The translations under genes were made by a program, and so were the position numbers. The notes under the pieces are model-generated. The model had not been told where the DNA came from, searched no databases, and saw only the letters and a program-made list of their open reading frames with translations. A DNA stretch of 64,000 bases from Flagellimonas aquimarina. Its GTDB lineage: Bacteria; Bacteroidota; Bacteroidia; Flavobacteriales; Flavobacteriaceae. Below, piece after piece: positions 42,816 to 50,832 of this stretch. Within the stretch, counting starts at the first letter, position 1; every line of letters starts with the position of its first letter. The stretch is from NCBI RefSeq assembly GCF_003149745.1, contig NZ_QGEG01000001.1:124001-188000 (forward strand), written 5' to 3'.

Positions 42816-43484
42816 ATGAAACATATATTATTTATAGTAACTAGTACCAATGTAACCGGTACAGGAAAACACGCTGCGGGTTACGAATTTTCTGAAGTTG
42901 CAGACCCCTATTTCGAATTTACATCAAAAGGATATACTGTAGATTTCGCAAGTATTCTCGGTGGAACGCCACCATTTGTTGGCTATGACAAAGCTCAAAA
43001 ATTAAGCAAAACCTTTAAGGAGAGCAATGGATTTAAACGTCTTAATTACAGTCATAAATTAAGTGATGTGGATATTGATGCTTATGATGCTATTTTCTTC
43101 CCCGGTGGTTTAGGGCCAATGACAGATATGGTTTCCAATCCTTTGGTCAAAAAAACAATAAAAGAAGTATATGAAAGTGGTCGCGTAATAGGCGCGGTTT
43201 GCCACGGTCCAGTTGCCTTGTTAAATGTAATTCTATCAAATGGGAAAAACCTTTTAGAAGGGAAAAAAATAAACTCGTTTACTGAGGCCGAAGAAAACCT
43301 TGATCGACACGTAATAGGAGATGTCATTCCCTTTATGTTAGATGCGGAACTAATGAAACAAGGTGCTCTTTTCTCCAATACCAAACCCTTTGACCCTTTT
43401 GTCGTAACCGATATGAATTTGGTGACAGGGCAAAACCCTGCATCTGCATCAAAAGTAGCTCTTGAAATGATAAGAATAATCTAA
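42816..43484 (+). CDS. DJ-1/PfpI (type 1 glutamine amidotransferase-like) protein
   Basis: 222 aa from ATG 42816; an upstream TTG in the hairpin is unlikely. It begins MKHILFIVTSTNVTGTGKHAAGY, with the nucleophile elbow GAVCHGPVALL (Cys) and PGGLGPMTDM before it, the Hsp31/YdeA-type branch. Such proteins act as glyoxalase III, deglycase or chaperone. The Glu of the E-C-H triad fits the GKHAAGYEFSE segment. It belongs to the stress cluster with the tautomerase and hydrolase, but no TTGTC box precedes it. Confidence 0.88.
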   Translation: MKHILFIVTSTNVTGTGKHAAGYEFSEVADPYFEFTSKGYTVDFASILGGTPPFVGYDKAQKLSKTFKESNGFKRLNYSHKLSDVDIDAYDAIFFPGGLGPMTDMVSNPLVKKTIKEVYESGRVIGAVCHGPVALLNVILSNGKNLLEGKKINSFTEAEENLDRHVIGDVIPFMLDAELMKQGALFSNTKPFDPFVVTDMNLVTGQNPASASKVALEMIRII

Positions 43485-43827
43485 TTTACCTATTCTGAAG
43501 ACTGTTACAAGAAAGATATTGCTATTCATAATTTTCTTAGCAGCAATGGTTGTTTGCATAGTGGAGTTCTTTATCCTTGAATCCATATAATCCACAGAAA
43601 TCCATAAGGTCTAAAGTGAATTGGACTTAAGGTTTCCATATTATTCTTGATAAAAATACATAAGCGTACGAAATTTATCTACTGCTCAAAAGCACGGGAT
43701 TGGGCTTGCCCTGTTTTATTGCTCTGCTCTTTTTAAATAAAAAGTACAATAAATGGGGCCTTTTCTGTAGCACCCACATTTAGACCATTACCCACCTTTG
43801 CAATACAATAACTTAAATTTTAAAATT
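43485..43827. other. intergenic stretch without a clear gene
   Basis: 343 bp. An open frame without an ATG runs from about 43490 to a TAA near 43588. It encodes a very hydrophobic ~20-residue run followed by VEFFILESI and could be the remains of a small membrane protein. The rest shows no gene or hairpin. Near 43791-43800 the sequence CCTTTG looks like a poor -7 element for the next gene. Confidence 0.3.
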
Positions 43828-44187
43828 ATGAAATTTGTAACTAAAAGAATACACGCTTTTTTAGATTACCCTGTAGCTATTGCACTAATAGCACTTCCAT
43901 TTTTGTTAGGATTGGGCAGCTCTAATCCCTTGGCTCTTCAACTTTCTGTTGTCACTGGAATAGCAGCTCTTATTTTGACCTTATTGACCGACCATCACCT
44001 AGGCGTATTCCGAGTAATTTCCTATCAAATCCATTTGATCGTTGATTTTTTGGTCGGTGCAGTATTTGTAATTGCTCCTTTTATCTTTTCGTTTGAGGGC
44101 ATTGATGCCTATTACTATTGGATTAATGGTGTTGCCGTTTTATCGGTGGTCAGTTTGCACAAACCAGAAGTAGCGATGGAGTTTTAG
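43828..44187 (+). CDS. SPW-repeat-like four-span membrane protein
   Basis: 119 aa from ATG 43828 (an upstream TTG start is unlikely). Two helical hairpins: HAFLDYPVAIALIALPFLLGL with VVTGIAALILTLLTD, then IVDFLVGAVFVIAPFIFSF with INGVAVLSVVSL. The paired D(Y/F)...LP(A)F pattern recalls the SPW family of small membrane proteins of unknown function. It appears to be a single gene, with the next small gene about 100 bp downstream. Confidence 0.7.
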   Translation: MKFVTKRIHAFLDYPVAIALIALPFLLGLGSSNPLALQLSVVTGIAALILTLLTDHHLGVFRVISYQIHLIVDFLVGAVFVIAPFIFSFEGIDAYYYWINGVAVLSVVSLHKPEVAMEF

Positions 44188-44283
44188 TGTAGAAAAAACC
44201 TCAATAATCAAGTCTGGAGATTTCTTCAATACTATCAGGGCAATTCTATTGGAATGTTTTGGTATTTATGGATTGAAACAAAT

Positions 44284-44454
44284 ATGAGAGTAATTATAAT
44301 TGAGAATGGCAGTAAGGAACAAATTGAAGAACTCAAATTAAAAACACTACCCCGAAACGGAGAATATGTGGAGTTTAAACAAACCCTTTATTCCATTCAT
44401 AAAGTAATACATACAGAAAACGATATTAAATTATTGGTCATACGTGTGCGCTAA
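44284..44454 (+). CDS. small hypothetical protein, 56 aa
   Basis: ATG 44284 gives MRVIIIENGSKEQIEELKL, then KTLPRNGEYVEFKQTLYSIHKVI and a hydrophobic C-terminal strand (KLLVIRVR). The order (helix, LP-x-x-GE-x-V, Y-x-V-x-x-V) is a small all-beta-plus-helix pattern seen in many Flavobacteria, with no known function. An ATG ten codons earlier (44254) is an alternative start, but it adds residues unlike the rest. Confidence 0.6.
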   Translation: MRVIIIENGSKEQIEELKLKTLPRNGEYVEFKQTLYSIHKVIHTENDIKLLVIRVR

Positions 44455-44515
44455 AGACCTGTGTCAGCAATTAGGGGTTACTGAATTTGCATATACCAGG
44501 CTTTTCGATTGAATA

Positions 44516-45538
44516 TCACTTTTCAATGACCCAAAATGGGAATACATTGTTGACGTTATTATGTGTCAATTGCTTAAGCTCTTGCCCATTGGATCTAATG
44601 GTGAATATTTGGAAATTACTGGAATTTCTTTTGGACGAAAAGGCAATTTTTTTTCCATCTATTGACCAAGATGATCCATAAAATATAGGTGGAGCTCCAT
44701 CGTAATACGGTACAAAGAGATTTTGTTGTGTTACTTGATTTTTGGTGAGGTTTTTTCTTTGGGTGCCATCAGTGTTCATGGTATATAAATCTATATACTT
44801 CTTTTTGGCTTCCCGATGTATGAGGTGAAAAGCAATTTTACTTCCGTCAGGAGACAAGGAAAATCCAAACTCATCAATTTCAGGCGTATTGGTAATATTT
44901 TTGACATTTTCACCGTCTTCGTCCATGATATAGATATCGGAGTTTCCAGACCTATCCGAACCGAACAGGATTTTTTTTCCATCAGGTAACCATTGGGGGC
45001 CAAAGTCTGACCCCTTGGTGTTCGAGATATTTACATCATGTGATTGGTCCAAGTTCATGACAAATATTTCAAAATCACCTTGAAAATATGGAGCTCTTTC
45101 TGTATCCACCTTGTTATAGGCTACTTTTTTACCATTGGGCGACCATGACCCAACATAAGTATAATGAGGGCCCTTGGTAAACTTGCGCTGTTTAGTGAAA
45201 TCACTGTTTGCAATTGCAATTTTATAGCCTCCATACTTATACGTCCCAAAAATCACATGTTTTCCATCTGGGGAAAATCTAGGAGAACTATTTGCCCTCC
45301 TCGGTACTGCATCAAAAGTATGCTGTCTTAATCCAGTTCCATTGGGGTAAACTGAAAATATTTCGAAAGATGGTATGTTTTTTTGGTCCATTTCTGAATC
45401 AAAAAAGATACGTTCCCTATTCTGGCTTTGTCCTGCGCTCGAAGAACTCAATAGCAAAGCACATACCAAAAATAAAAGCGATACTATACCTCTAGGATAT
45501 GGTTTAGTTATGGTCAATGGACAATTGAAAGAACTCAT
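44516..45538 (-). CDS. secreted TolB-like PD40 beta-propeller protein
   Basis: 340 aa. An N-terminal signal (IVSLLFLVCALLLSSSSAGQ) is followed by at least five PD40 repeats with the core FSPDGKHVIFG, WSPNGKKVAYN, WLPDGKKILFGSD, LSPDGSKIAF and WSIDGKKIAFSS. These form a beta-propeller in the periplasm or on the surface, of unknown ligand. It lies downstream of, and may be regulated with, the LytS/LytTR system on the same strand. Two TTTG(G/A)GACA sequences lie upstream (see separate entry). Confidence 0.88.
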   Translation of the reverse strand: MSSFNCPLTITKPYPRGIVSLLFLVCALLLSSSSAGQSQNRERIFFDSEMDQKNIPSFEIFSVYPNGTGLRQHTFDAVPRRANSSPRFSPDGKHVIFGTYKYGGYKIAIANSDFTKQRKFTKGPHYTYVGSWSPNGKKVAYNKVDTERAPYFQGDFEIFVMNLDQSHDVNISNTKGSDFGPQWLPDGKKILFGSDRSGNSDIYIMDEDGENVKNITNTPEIDEFGFSLSPDGSKIAFHLIHREAKKKYIDLYTMNTDGTQRKNLTKNQVTQQNLFVPYYDGAPPIFYGSSWSIDGKKIAFSSKRNSSNFQIFTIRSNGQELKQLTHNNVNNVFPFWVIEK

Positions 45539-45551
45539 TCCAATAATTTTA

Positions 45552-45620
45552 TTTGGGACAAATTAATGAGTAGATCAGATTTGAGAATCATTTTTGTGAT
45601 ATTCTGTGAAATTTGAGACA
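45552..45620. promoter_or_regulatory. pair of TTTG(G/A)GACA motifs upstream of the PD40 gene
   Basis: TTTGGGACA (45552-45560) and TTTGAGACA (45612-45620) have the same orientation, exactly 60 bp apart. The first form recurs at the DinB/PD40 divergent region (48625, 48684). A binding site for the adjacent LytTR regulator is possible but unproven. Confidence 0.3.
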
Positions 45621-45654
45621 GTCGGTTTAAAAGGAAATGCCTTAGAATAGATCT

Positions 45655-46425
45655 TCAACTATTTAATTCCCCTAAATATGATACAATATTGGCTTTGAAA
45701 GATCTGCCAGAGGTGAATTCCAAACCCGTCTTAAGTCTAATTTTGTAGTGGGAATTGCCCGTATAAAAACAAGCTTGTATGCTCCTTTTACTTAAGACCA
45801 AAGATCTGTGGACACGAACAAAATCTTTCGTTGACAGTTCTTTTTCAATAGCGTTCATGGTAGCCCTATAAAGGTGTTTAGCAGATTCTGTATGCAGTTC
45901 AAGATAATTCCCCTCTGATTTTATAAATAAAATATCTTCAGTATCAACATGTAATAATCTACCATTTTTTTTGATGGCAAAGTCTGTTCGTTGGCCCTTG
46001 TCCCCTTCATGTTTTACTTCTTTAAAAAGACTACTCAACTTACGACCCAAATCATAGGCTTCATTGGTTTTCTTAAGTGATACCATTCTGTCAATAGAGG
46101 CATCCAAACGTTCTTGATCAAAAGGTTTCAGCAAATAGTCCACAGCATTGATTTCAAAAGCCTTAAGTGCAAAGGAATCATAGGCAGTGGTAAAAATTAC
46201 ATAGGGTAATTTATCAAGTCTGTTTAATACGGAAAAACCATCCAAGTCTGGCATTTGAATATCAAGAAAAATAAAATGTGGTTCTTTCAGCTTAATATAT
46301 TTAATTGCATCCTTCCCATTCCTGCACTCAGCAACAACCAAAATATTATGGTGTTTTTCCAACAGTTTTTGCAAGCGCCGTCTAGCCAAATACTCATCAT
46401 CAATTATTATGCATCTTAATTTCAT
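45655..46425 (-). CDS. LytTR-family response regulator
   Basis: 256 aa. The receiver domain (1-120) has IIDDEYLARRRL, the phosphoacceptor Asp in FIFLDIQMPDLDG and the Lys of LLKPFDQERL. A LytTR DNA-binding domain (~150-256) contains VDTEDILFIKSEGNYLELHT and FVRVHRSLVLSKRSI. It starts at the base after the TAA of the kinase gene, so the two are tightly co-translated and form a LytS/LytR-type pair. The likely targets are the neighbouring PD40 and DinB genes; this is inference. Confidence 0.93.
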   Translation of the reverse strand: MKLRCIIIDDEYLARRRLQKLLEKHHNILVVAECRNGKDAIKYIKLKEPHFIFLDIQMPDLDGFSVLNRLDKLPYVIFTTAYDSFALKAFEINAVDYLLKPFDQERLDASIDRMVSLKKTNEAYDLGRKLSSLFKEVKHEGDKGQRTDFAIKKNGRLLHVDTEDILFIKSEGNYLELHTESAKHLYRATMNAIEKELSTKDFVRVHRSLVLSKRSIQACFYTGNSHYKIRLKTGLEFTSGRSFKANIVSYLGELNS

Positions 46426-47532
46426 TTAGACCATCTTAAATGGAAGGGAAATCGTGGCCATGTAAAGCCCCTTATTTGTATGACCGAATTCAAATTTGAA
46501 CAGGCCGCCATAAATTCCTTCCAATCGTTTTTTAATGTTTTTAAGACCCAACCCAGTGCCTTTTTCCAATATGGGACCACGGCCCTCATCCAAAGTATTG
46601 GATATTTGAATCATCACAGTTTCTTCTCCTTTGGTCGTTGTTTTTAGCTTTTCAATTTTAATGGTGATTTTTCCAACTTTTGTTGAAGGGACCATTCCGT
46701 ATTTGATGGCATTCTCTATCAACGGCTGCAATAGCATATTTGGAATCTCGGCATTTAACACCTCCTCCGGAACAAGATATTCTATGTGCATTTTATCGCT
46801 ATAACGAATTTGCTCAAGGTCCAAATAATGTTGAATGAATTCCATCTCATTCTCTATGGTTGTCATTTGCTCCATTTCATTTTCTAAAAGGTTTCTGAGC
46901 AAGGCACCCACCTTAGTCAACATTTTTTGAGCTTTTCCCGTATCAATATCGATCATGGAGGAAATGGAATGAAGAGTATTGAACAAGAAATGAGGGTGTA
47001 ATTGCATTTGAAGTGTGCTTATCTGTGCATTTATAAGAGCTTGTTGATTCTTTAGGTATTGTCTTTGATAGTCTGCCGCAACAAAAACCGCGATGATGAC
47101 CAAAAGTTCAATTAAGCTGGAAAAGCTGCCTACGGCCAAAGCCACAATACCATTAGGGCCAAAAAATTCCTTCATGTACCCCGTATCTGCATAATAGGTC
47201 ACATCATATAATTTGGTTGCCAAGGCCCTATGGAATAAGGATAGAATCAAAATACTCCCTACAATACCTATCCATTGAGTTAGGCTTTTTCTCCTGATAT
47301 AGATTTTTTTTGAAATACTTTCAATCCATGGAGCAAGAACCAACCACAATGCATAATTGATGATTATCTTTAAGCAAATGAACAACCAACTAAAGGGAAA
47401 ATTATAATCGTTTACCAAATGGCCGGTATATTCTTTTGCAATAAAAAAAGAACTTACAATGAACATGGCAACTCCCATTTTACCAAAGGCAATTGGCAAA
47501 TTTTTATAACTTTGAATGAGTTGCTTCAGCAT
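46426..47532 (-). CDS. LytS-type sensor histidine kinase
   Basis: 368 aa. Four membrane spans in the first ~150 residues are followed by a coiled segment and the His_kinase domain with the phospho-His in LQLHPHFLFNTLHS. The ATP-binding motifs are NMLLQPLIENAIKYG (N box) and KGTGLGLKNIKKRLE (G box). No extracellular sensor domain is visible, so sensing probably happens in the membrane. Its partner is the LytTR regulator directly downstream. Confidence 0.93.
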   Translation of the reverse strand: MLKQLIQSYKNLPIAFGKMGVAMFIVSSFFIAKEYTGHLVNDYNFPFSWLFICLKIIINYALWLVLAPWIESISKKIYIRRKSLTQWIGIVGSILILSLFHRALATKLYDVTYYADTGYMKEFFGPNGIVALAVGSFSSLIELLVIIAVFVAADYQRQYLKNQQALINAQISTLQMQLHPHFLFNTLHSISSMIDIDTGKAQKMLTKVGALLRNLLENEMEQMTTIENEMEFIQHYLDLEQIRYSDKMHIEYLVPEEVLNAEIPNMLLQPLIENAIKYGMVPSTKVGKITIKIEKLKTTTKGEETVMIQISNTLDEGRGPILEKGTGLGLKNIKKRLEGIYGGLFKFEFGHTNKGLYMATISLPFKMV

Positions 47533-47575
47533 ACTATCAATTTACCACTCTAAGGTATAAAAATGAATTCATCAT

Positions 47576-48085
47576 ATGTTCCAGCCCTATTTTTCTAAAA
47601 TATCAAGATACTGCGGTATATGCTTTTTGTCCTTTCTTTTTTTGTTCATTTCCTGTAAGGATGGGAAAAAGGAAACCTCAATTGATAAGATAGAAACAGA
47701 GCAAGAAGCAAAAGACATTAGCGAACTGTCCTATCAAGAAATCTTTTATCTACTTCATGATGAAGATGAATATGGCGTGGACTATCATGGAGAGGTTTTT
47801 GGCCAAGATGCATCAAAAAAAATAAGTTTAATAAGCACAAGTTCCAATACCTGTGGAGACAAGGTTGTATTGCAAAGTTCTGAGGGACAATTGAACATTA
47901 CAGCAGCAGTAAAAGTATCTTTCAGTTTTCCAGGAAATTCCTCGCAAGAGATCCATCGACTTTATACCGTGAAACCGGGAGAAACCGTTCCAGTCGGAAA
48001 TTCCAAACTTTGCTACAATGGTTCGGAATATCTTATCCAACGGGAGGTGGTATCAGCCGGCTTCGAGGAACAAAATGAAAATTAG
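47576..48085 (+). CDS. putative lipoprotein, 169 aa
   Basis: A hydrophobic leader (YCGICFLSFLFLFISC) ends in a lipobox ISC near residue 27, followed by KDGKKETSIDK and an acidic stretch (LLHDEDEYGVDYHGEVFG). Two other Cys residues lie in the mature part (SNTCGDK, KLCYNG). No family is recognised. It is convergent with the DinB gene, the two stop codons lying side by side. Confidence 0.6.
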   Translation: MFQPYFSKISRYCGICFLSFLFLFISCKDGKKETSIDKIETEQEAKDISELSYQEIFYLLHDEDEYGVDYHGEVFGQDASKKISLISTSSNTCGDKVVLQSSEGQLNITAAVKVSFSFPGNSSQEIHRLYTVKPGETVPVGNSKLCYNGSEYLIQREVVSAGFEEQNEN

Positions 48086-48604
48086 CTACCAACCACCTGA
48101 TTTTGCCGGGGTCACGCCATTTAACCTTGCATAAATTATACTCTTGCCATGTTCCCTTTGCAAATGGGAAGTCATGATTAAGATACCTTGTAGCCTTGAC
48201 ATTTTATTGCCGAAAAACTCAATTTCCTCGACCAGGTCTTCCGTGCTAAGTTTCTCAATCCCTGACTGTATAAATACAAAGGAATTTTCCATTTGTTTGA
48301 TCACCTCTTTTTTCACCTTGGTGTCCGTTACAGGGTTTGGGTCTGGGGTTTCCAATTTGACCACTGATGCAAAAAGGTAGTTGGCACCCGAGGTATGAGA
48401 CATTTGTTCCGCAAAATCACGTAATTCTTGCATCGGCTTGAAGGAGTAATGTTCTGCAGGCATAGCCTTAGCGGTTCCCACAACCATTTTAGTCATATTG
48501 TCCCAGGCTTGCAAAAGGTTTTCCTTTTTGACTTGTGCTTGGGAGAAATTAAATGACAGCGCAAATAAGAGAATAAAATACCCTTTGATCGTTGTTTTTT
48601 TCAT
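48086..48604 (-). CDS. secreted DinB/YfiT-like protein
   Basis: 172 aa: signal peptide (YFILLFALSFNFSQAQ), then the DinB-like four-helix pattern LLQAWDNMTKMVVGTAKAMPAEHYSFKP and RDFAEQMSHTSGANYLF, with a C-terminal MTSHLQREHGKSIIYARL. The three His residues that bind a metal in DinB proteins fit H47, H70 and H151/H155 only roughly. An export signal on this fold is common in Bacteroidota. A long inverted repeat lies just upstream. Confidence 0.82.
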   Translation of the reverse strand: MKKTTIKGYFILLFALSFNFSQAQVKKENLLQAWDNMTKMVVGTAKAMPAEHYSFKPMQELRDFAEQMSHTSGANYLFASVVKLETPDPNPVTDTKVKKEVIKQMENSFVFIQSGIEKLSTEDLVEEIEFFGNKMSRLQGILIMTSHLQREHGKSIIYARLNGVTPAKSGGW

Positions 48605-48617
48605 GGAGAATAATTTT

Positions 48618-48699
48618 TAGTTTATGTCCCAAAACTAGAACTAGCAAAGTGTCTTTATAATAACAATGTGACCAATGCCTTTTTTTGGGACATAAACTA
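48618..48699. repeat. 17-bp perfect inverted repeat between divergent DinB and PD40 genes
   Basis: TAGTTTATGTCCCAAAA at 48618-48634 is exactly inverted at 48683-48699, separated by 48 bp. Each arm holds the TTTGGGACA motif. One arm is 14 bp upstream of the DinB start. It could be a two-site operator for divergent promoters or an RNA hairpin; no T-run supports a terminator. Confidence 0.65.
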
Positions 48700-48800
48700 G
48701 AAAACCCTCCATTTCATCACATTAATCGCTGTTTATCACAATTTCATCAGACAAAATTCTTTTCCACTATAGATTGCCTAAAATTCTAAATCAAAAAACA

Positions 48801-49763
48801 ATGCTTGAGATTAAAAACAGACTCGTTGCAATTCTAATACTTTCTATTTCAGTGGTATCTTGCTTGCAATCCCCAAAACAAAAATCGAGTTCCGCTCTAG
48901 CTAAGGAACAAGATACCTCAATTGCAAATTCCTCTTTACAAGAAAAGAAGCAAAAAAAGGGAACACCCGATCTTGGCCCTAACTTTAATCCTGTTGTTTC
49001 CAAGATTGCGTATTATTCTTATGTGGATCCAAAGCGATCCGCTGCCAAAATATTTGTTTCAAATTTAGATGGCAGTGATGCATATGAGGTTTCTACACAA
49101 GATTCAATAGGATTTCACACTGAACCAAAATGGTCTCCTAACGGTAAGAAAATCGCTTACACCAATTTTTTGGAAGAAGGTGCTCGAATGATGGCAGTAA
49201 ATATTGATGGAAATGGATTGACCGAGCTTGCCACAGTCACTGAAGATGGTTTTCATATGTTCTCCTCTTGGGATTTGGCAGGAAAAGGTTACTATTTCTT
49301 TCATTGGCCAAAAGAAGGTTTCACTCCAGACGCTTACCATGCCATAGATGAAAAAGTGGAAAGACTCACAAATAATGGAAGAACCAATAGACCTCAGATG
49401 ACCAAAGGTGGCAAATTATATGTAAATAGAATCGATGATTTGGAAAACTATGTTGCAACAAAACAATTGTTTGATCCTGAGACGAAAAGTACTCGAAGCA
49501 TTCCCAATCTTGAAGGAGAGTTTATAACCGGAGAACATACTATAAAAGCGATTGAAAATGACAGTACAACCACTTTTATATTAGAAGACTTGCAGGGCAA
49601 CGACCTAAGAGAATTAGGCAGCATACCCTACAAAGGAACAATGTTCACATCAATTGATTTAAACCTTGAATACGTTGTCTATAACACAAGTTTTGATGAT
49701 GGTGCCGAAATTCATTTACTGGAAGTGGCCACAGGCAAAATAAAGAAAATCACCAAAAATTAA
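48801..49763 (+). CDS. PD40-type lipoprotein
   Basis: 320 aa from ATG 48801 (the TTG nine codons upstream is less likely). The leader LVAILILSISVVSC ends in a lipobox at Cys. Beta-propeller repeats follow: NPVVSKIAYYSYVDPKRS, WSPNGKKIAYTN and HMFSSWDLAGKGYYFFHW. It resembles the PD40 protein at 44516. It lies 12 bp before the small hydrolase at 49776, and the two are likely co-transcribed. Its start lies about 100 bp downstream of the 17-bp inverted repeat. Confidence 0.8.
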   Translation: MLEIKNRLVAILILSISVVSCLQSPKQKSSSALAKEQDTSIANSSLQEKKQKKGTPDLGPNFNPVVSKIAYYSYVDPKRSAAKIFVSNLDGSDAYEVSTQDSIGFHTEPKWSPNGKKIAYTNFLEEGARMMAVNIDGNGLTELATVTEDGFHMFSSWDLAGKGYYFFHWPKEGFTPDAYHAIDEKVERLTNNGRTNRPQMTKGGKLYVNRIDDLENYVATKQLFDPETKSTRSIPNLEGEFITGEHTIKAIENDSTTTFILEDLQGNDLRELGSIPYKGTMFTSIDLNLEYVVYNTSFDDGAEIHLLEVATGKIKKITKN

Positions 49764-49775
49764 CGTTGACTGAAA

Positions 49776-50465
49776 ATGAAGAATTTGAAGAAGATTTTAT
49801 ATGTCTTGTTTTCTTGGCTTGTTACTGTAGGAGCCTTTGCCCAAGAAAGGGTTTTGGAGCTGCAGGTTGGCAAAGATAAAATGCTGGTAAGAATAACGGT
49901 ACCCGAAAATTATTCCACGAGTCAACATTATCCAATTTTATTGGGTCCTGGTTTAGATAATGACAGCCTTGAAAACGGATGCAGATATTTTGGGTTAAAC
50001 CCAGAAACACACGGATGGATTTTAGTTGAAAGCCTGGTCCACATGAAAGACAGGAAAGCCGTACTGGTACTTTTGGATTATTTAGAAGCCAATTATCCTG
50101 TAAAAAGCATATTTGCACTCGGATTTTCGGCCAATAGCATTGATGCGTTTCAAATTGCCACTCAATATAGCGACAAACTTGCCGGAGTAATTAGCATGCC
50201 AGGAAATCCCAACTTAAAAGACACCAGCTCTTTAAAAAAGCTATCTAACCAAAACGTTTTAATGATAGTGGGTGAAAAAGATACGTACTGGAAAAAGAAG
50301 GCAGAGAAGGCAAAGGAAATTATGGATAAGCATAAAATCAGAAACAAGCTGGTAGTTGTTCCCAACGCCGGTCATATTCTTGATGAAATGGCTGGTCCTC
50401 CGCTATTTGACCTTCTTGAAGAAATGATCAATACCGAAAGTAGTGGTTTTAGCATAACCAATTAA
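49776..50465 (+). CDS. secreted alpha/beta-hydrolase-like protein
   Basis: 229 aa. The signal peptide (YVLFSWLVTVGAFAQ) is followed by VRITVPENYSTSQHYPILLG. The nucleophile elbow is GFSANSID and the His is in VPNAGHILDEM; the acid is probably Asp of IVGEKDTYWKK. Elbow and His motifs are intact, so it is probably an active esterase or peptidase-like enzyme with unknown substrate. It follows the PD40 lipoprotein by 12 bp. Confidence 0.75.
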   Translation: MKNLKKILYVLFSWLVTVGAFAQERVLELQVGKDKMLVRITVPENYSTSQHYPILLGPGLDNDSLENGCRYFGLNPETHGWILVESLVHMKDRKAVLVLLDYLEANYPVKSIFALGFSANSIDAFQIATQYSDKLAGVISMPGNPNLKDTSSLKKLSNQNVLMIVGEKDTYWKKKAEKAKEIMDKHKIRNKLVVVPNAGHILDEMAGPPLFDLLEEMINTESSGFSITN

Positions 50466-50562
50466 TAATCAATGCTTTGTTAAAAAATAGAATGGTTCCA
50501 TCAGGAATGATAGCAAGCTCAACTAATATTCAATACGTAAAACATGGAAATTAAGAAGGTGA

Positions 50563-50832
50563 CGAATTGATTTTGTTCAAGCTCTGATTAAAATTACCTC
50601 TGAGGAAAGAAAATTGGCCATTAAATCTGCCAAAGTATTGAATTTGGATGTGGCCGGTGTGGATATAATACAATCTAACCGAGGGCCGCTATTATTGGAA
50701 GTCAATACCTCTCCATGATTAGAGGGGATAGAGAATGCTACGGGAATAGATATAGCCAATGTAATGATTGAGACGATAGAAAAAATAAAATACCAGCAAA
50801 ACCCAAAGGAGTTAATTCATAACACGAATTGA
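50563..50832 (+). pseudogene. rimK 3'-end remnant with an internal stop
   Basis: The plus strand reads [20 protein letters not shown], then [20 protein letters not shown] and EVNTSP, followed by a TGA where RimK has Gly (50716-50718), then LEGIENATGIDIANVMIETIE. RimK (ribosomal S6-glutamate ligase, an ATP-grasp protein) has EVNSSPGLEGIE at this place. The 5' two-thirds of the gene are absent. The frame ends inside the stop end of ggt. This is a degraded copy, not a working ligase. Confidence 0.8.
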
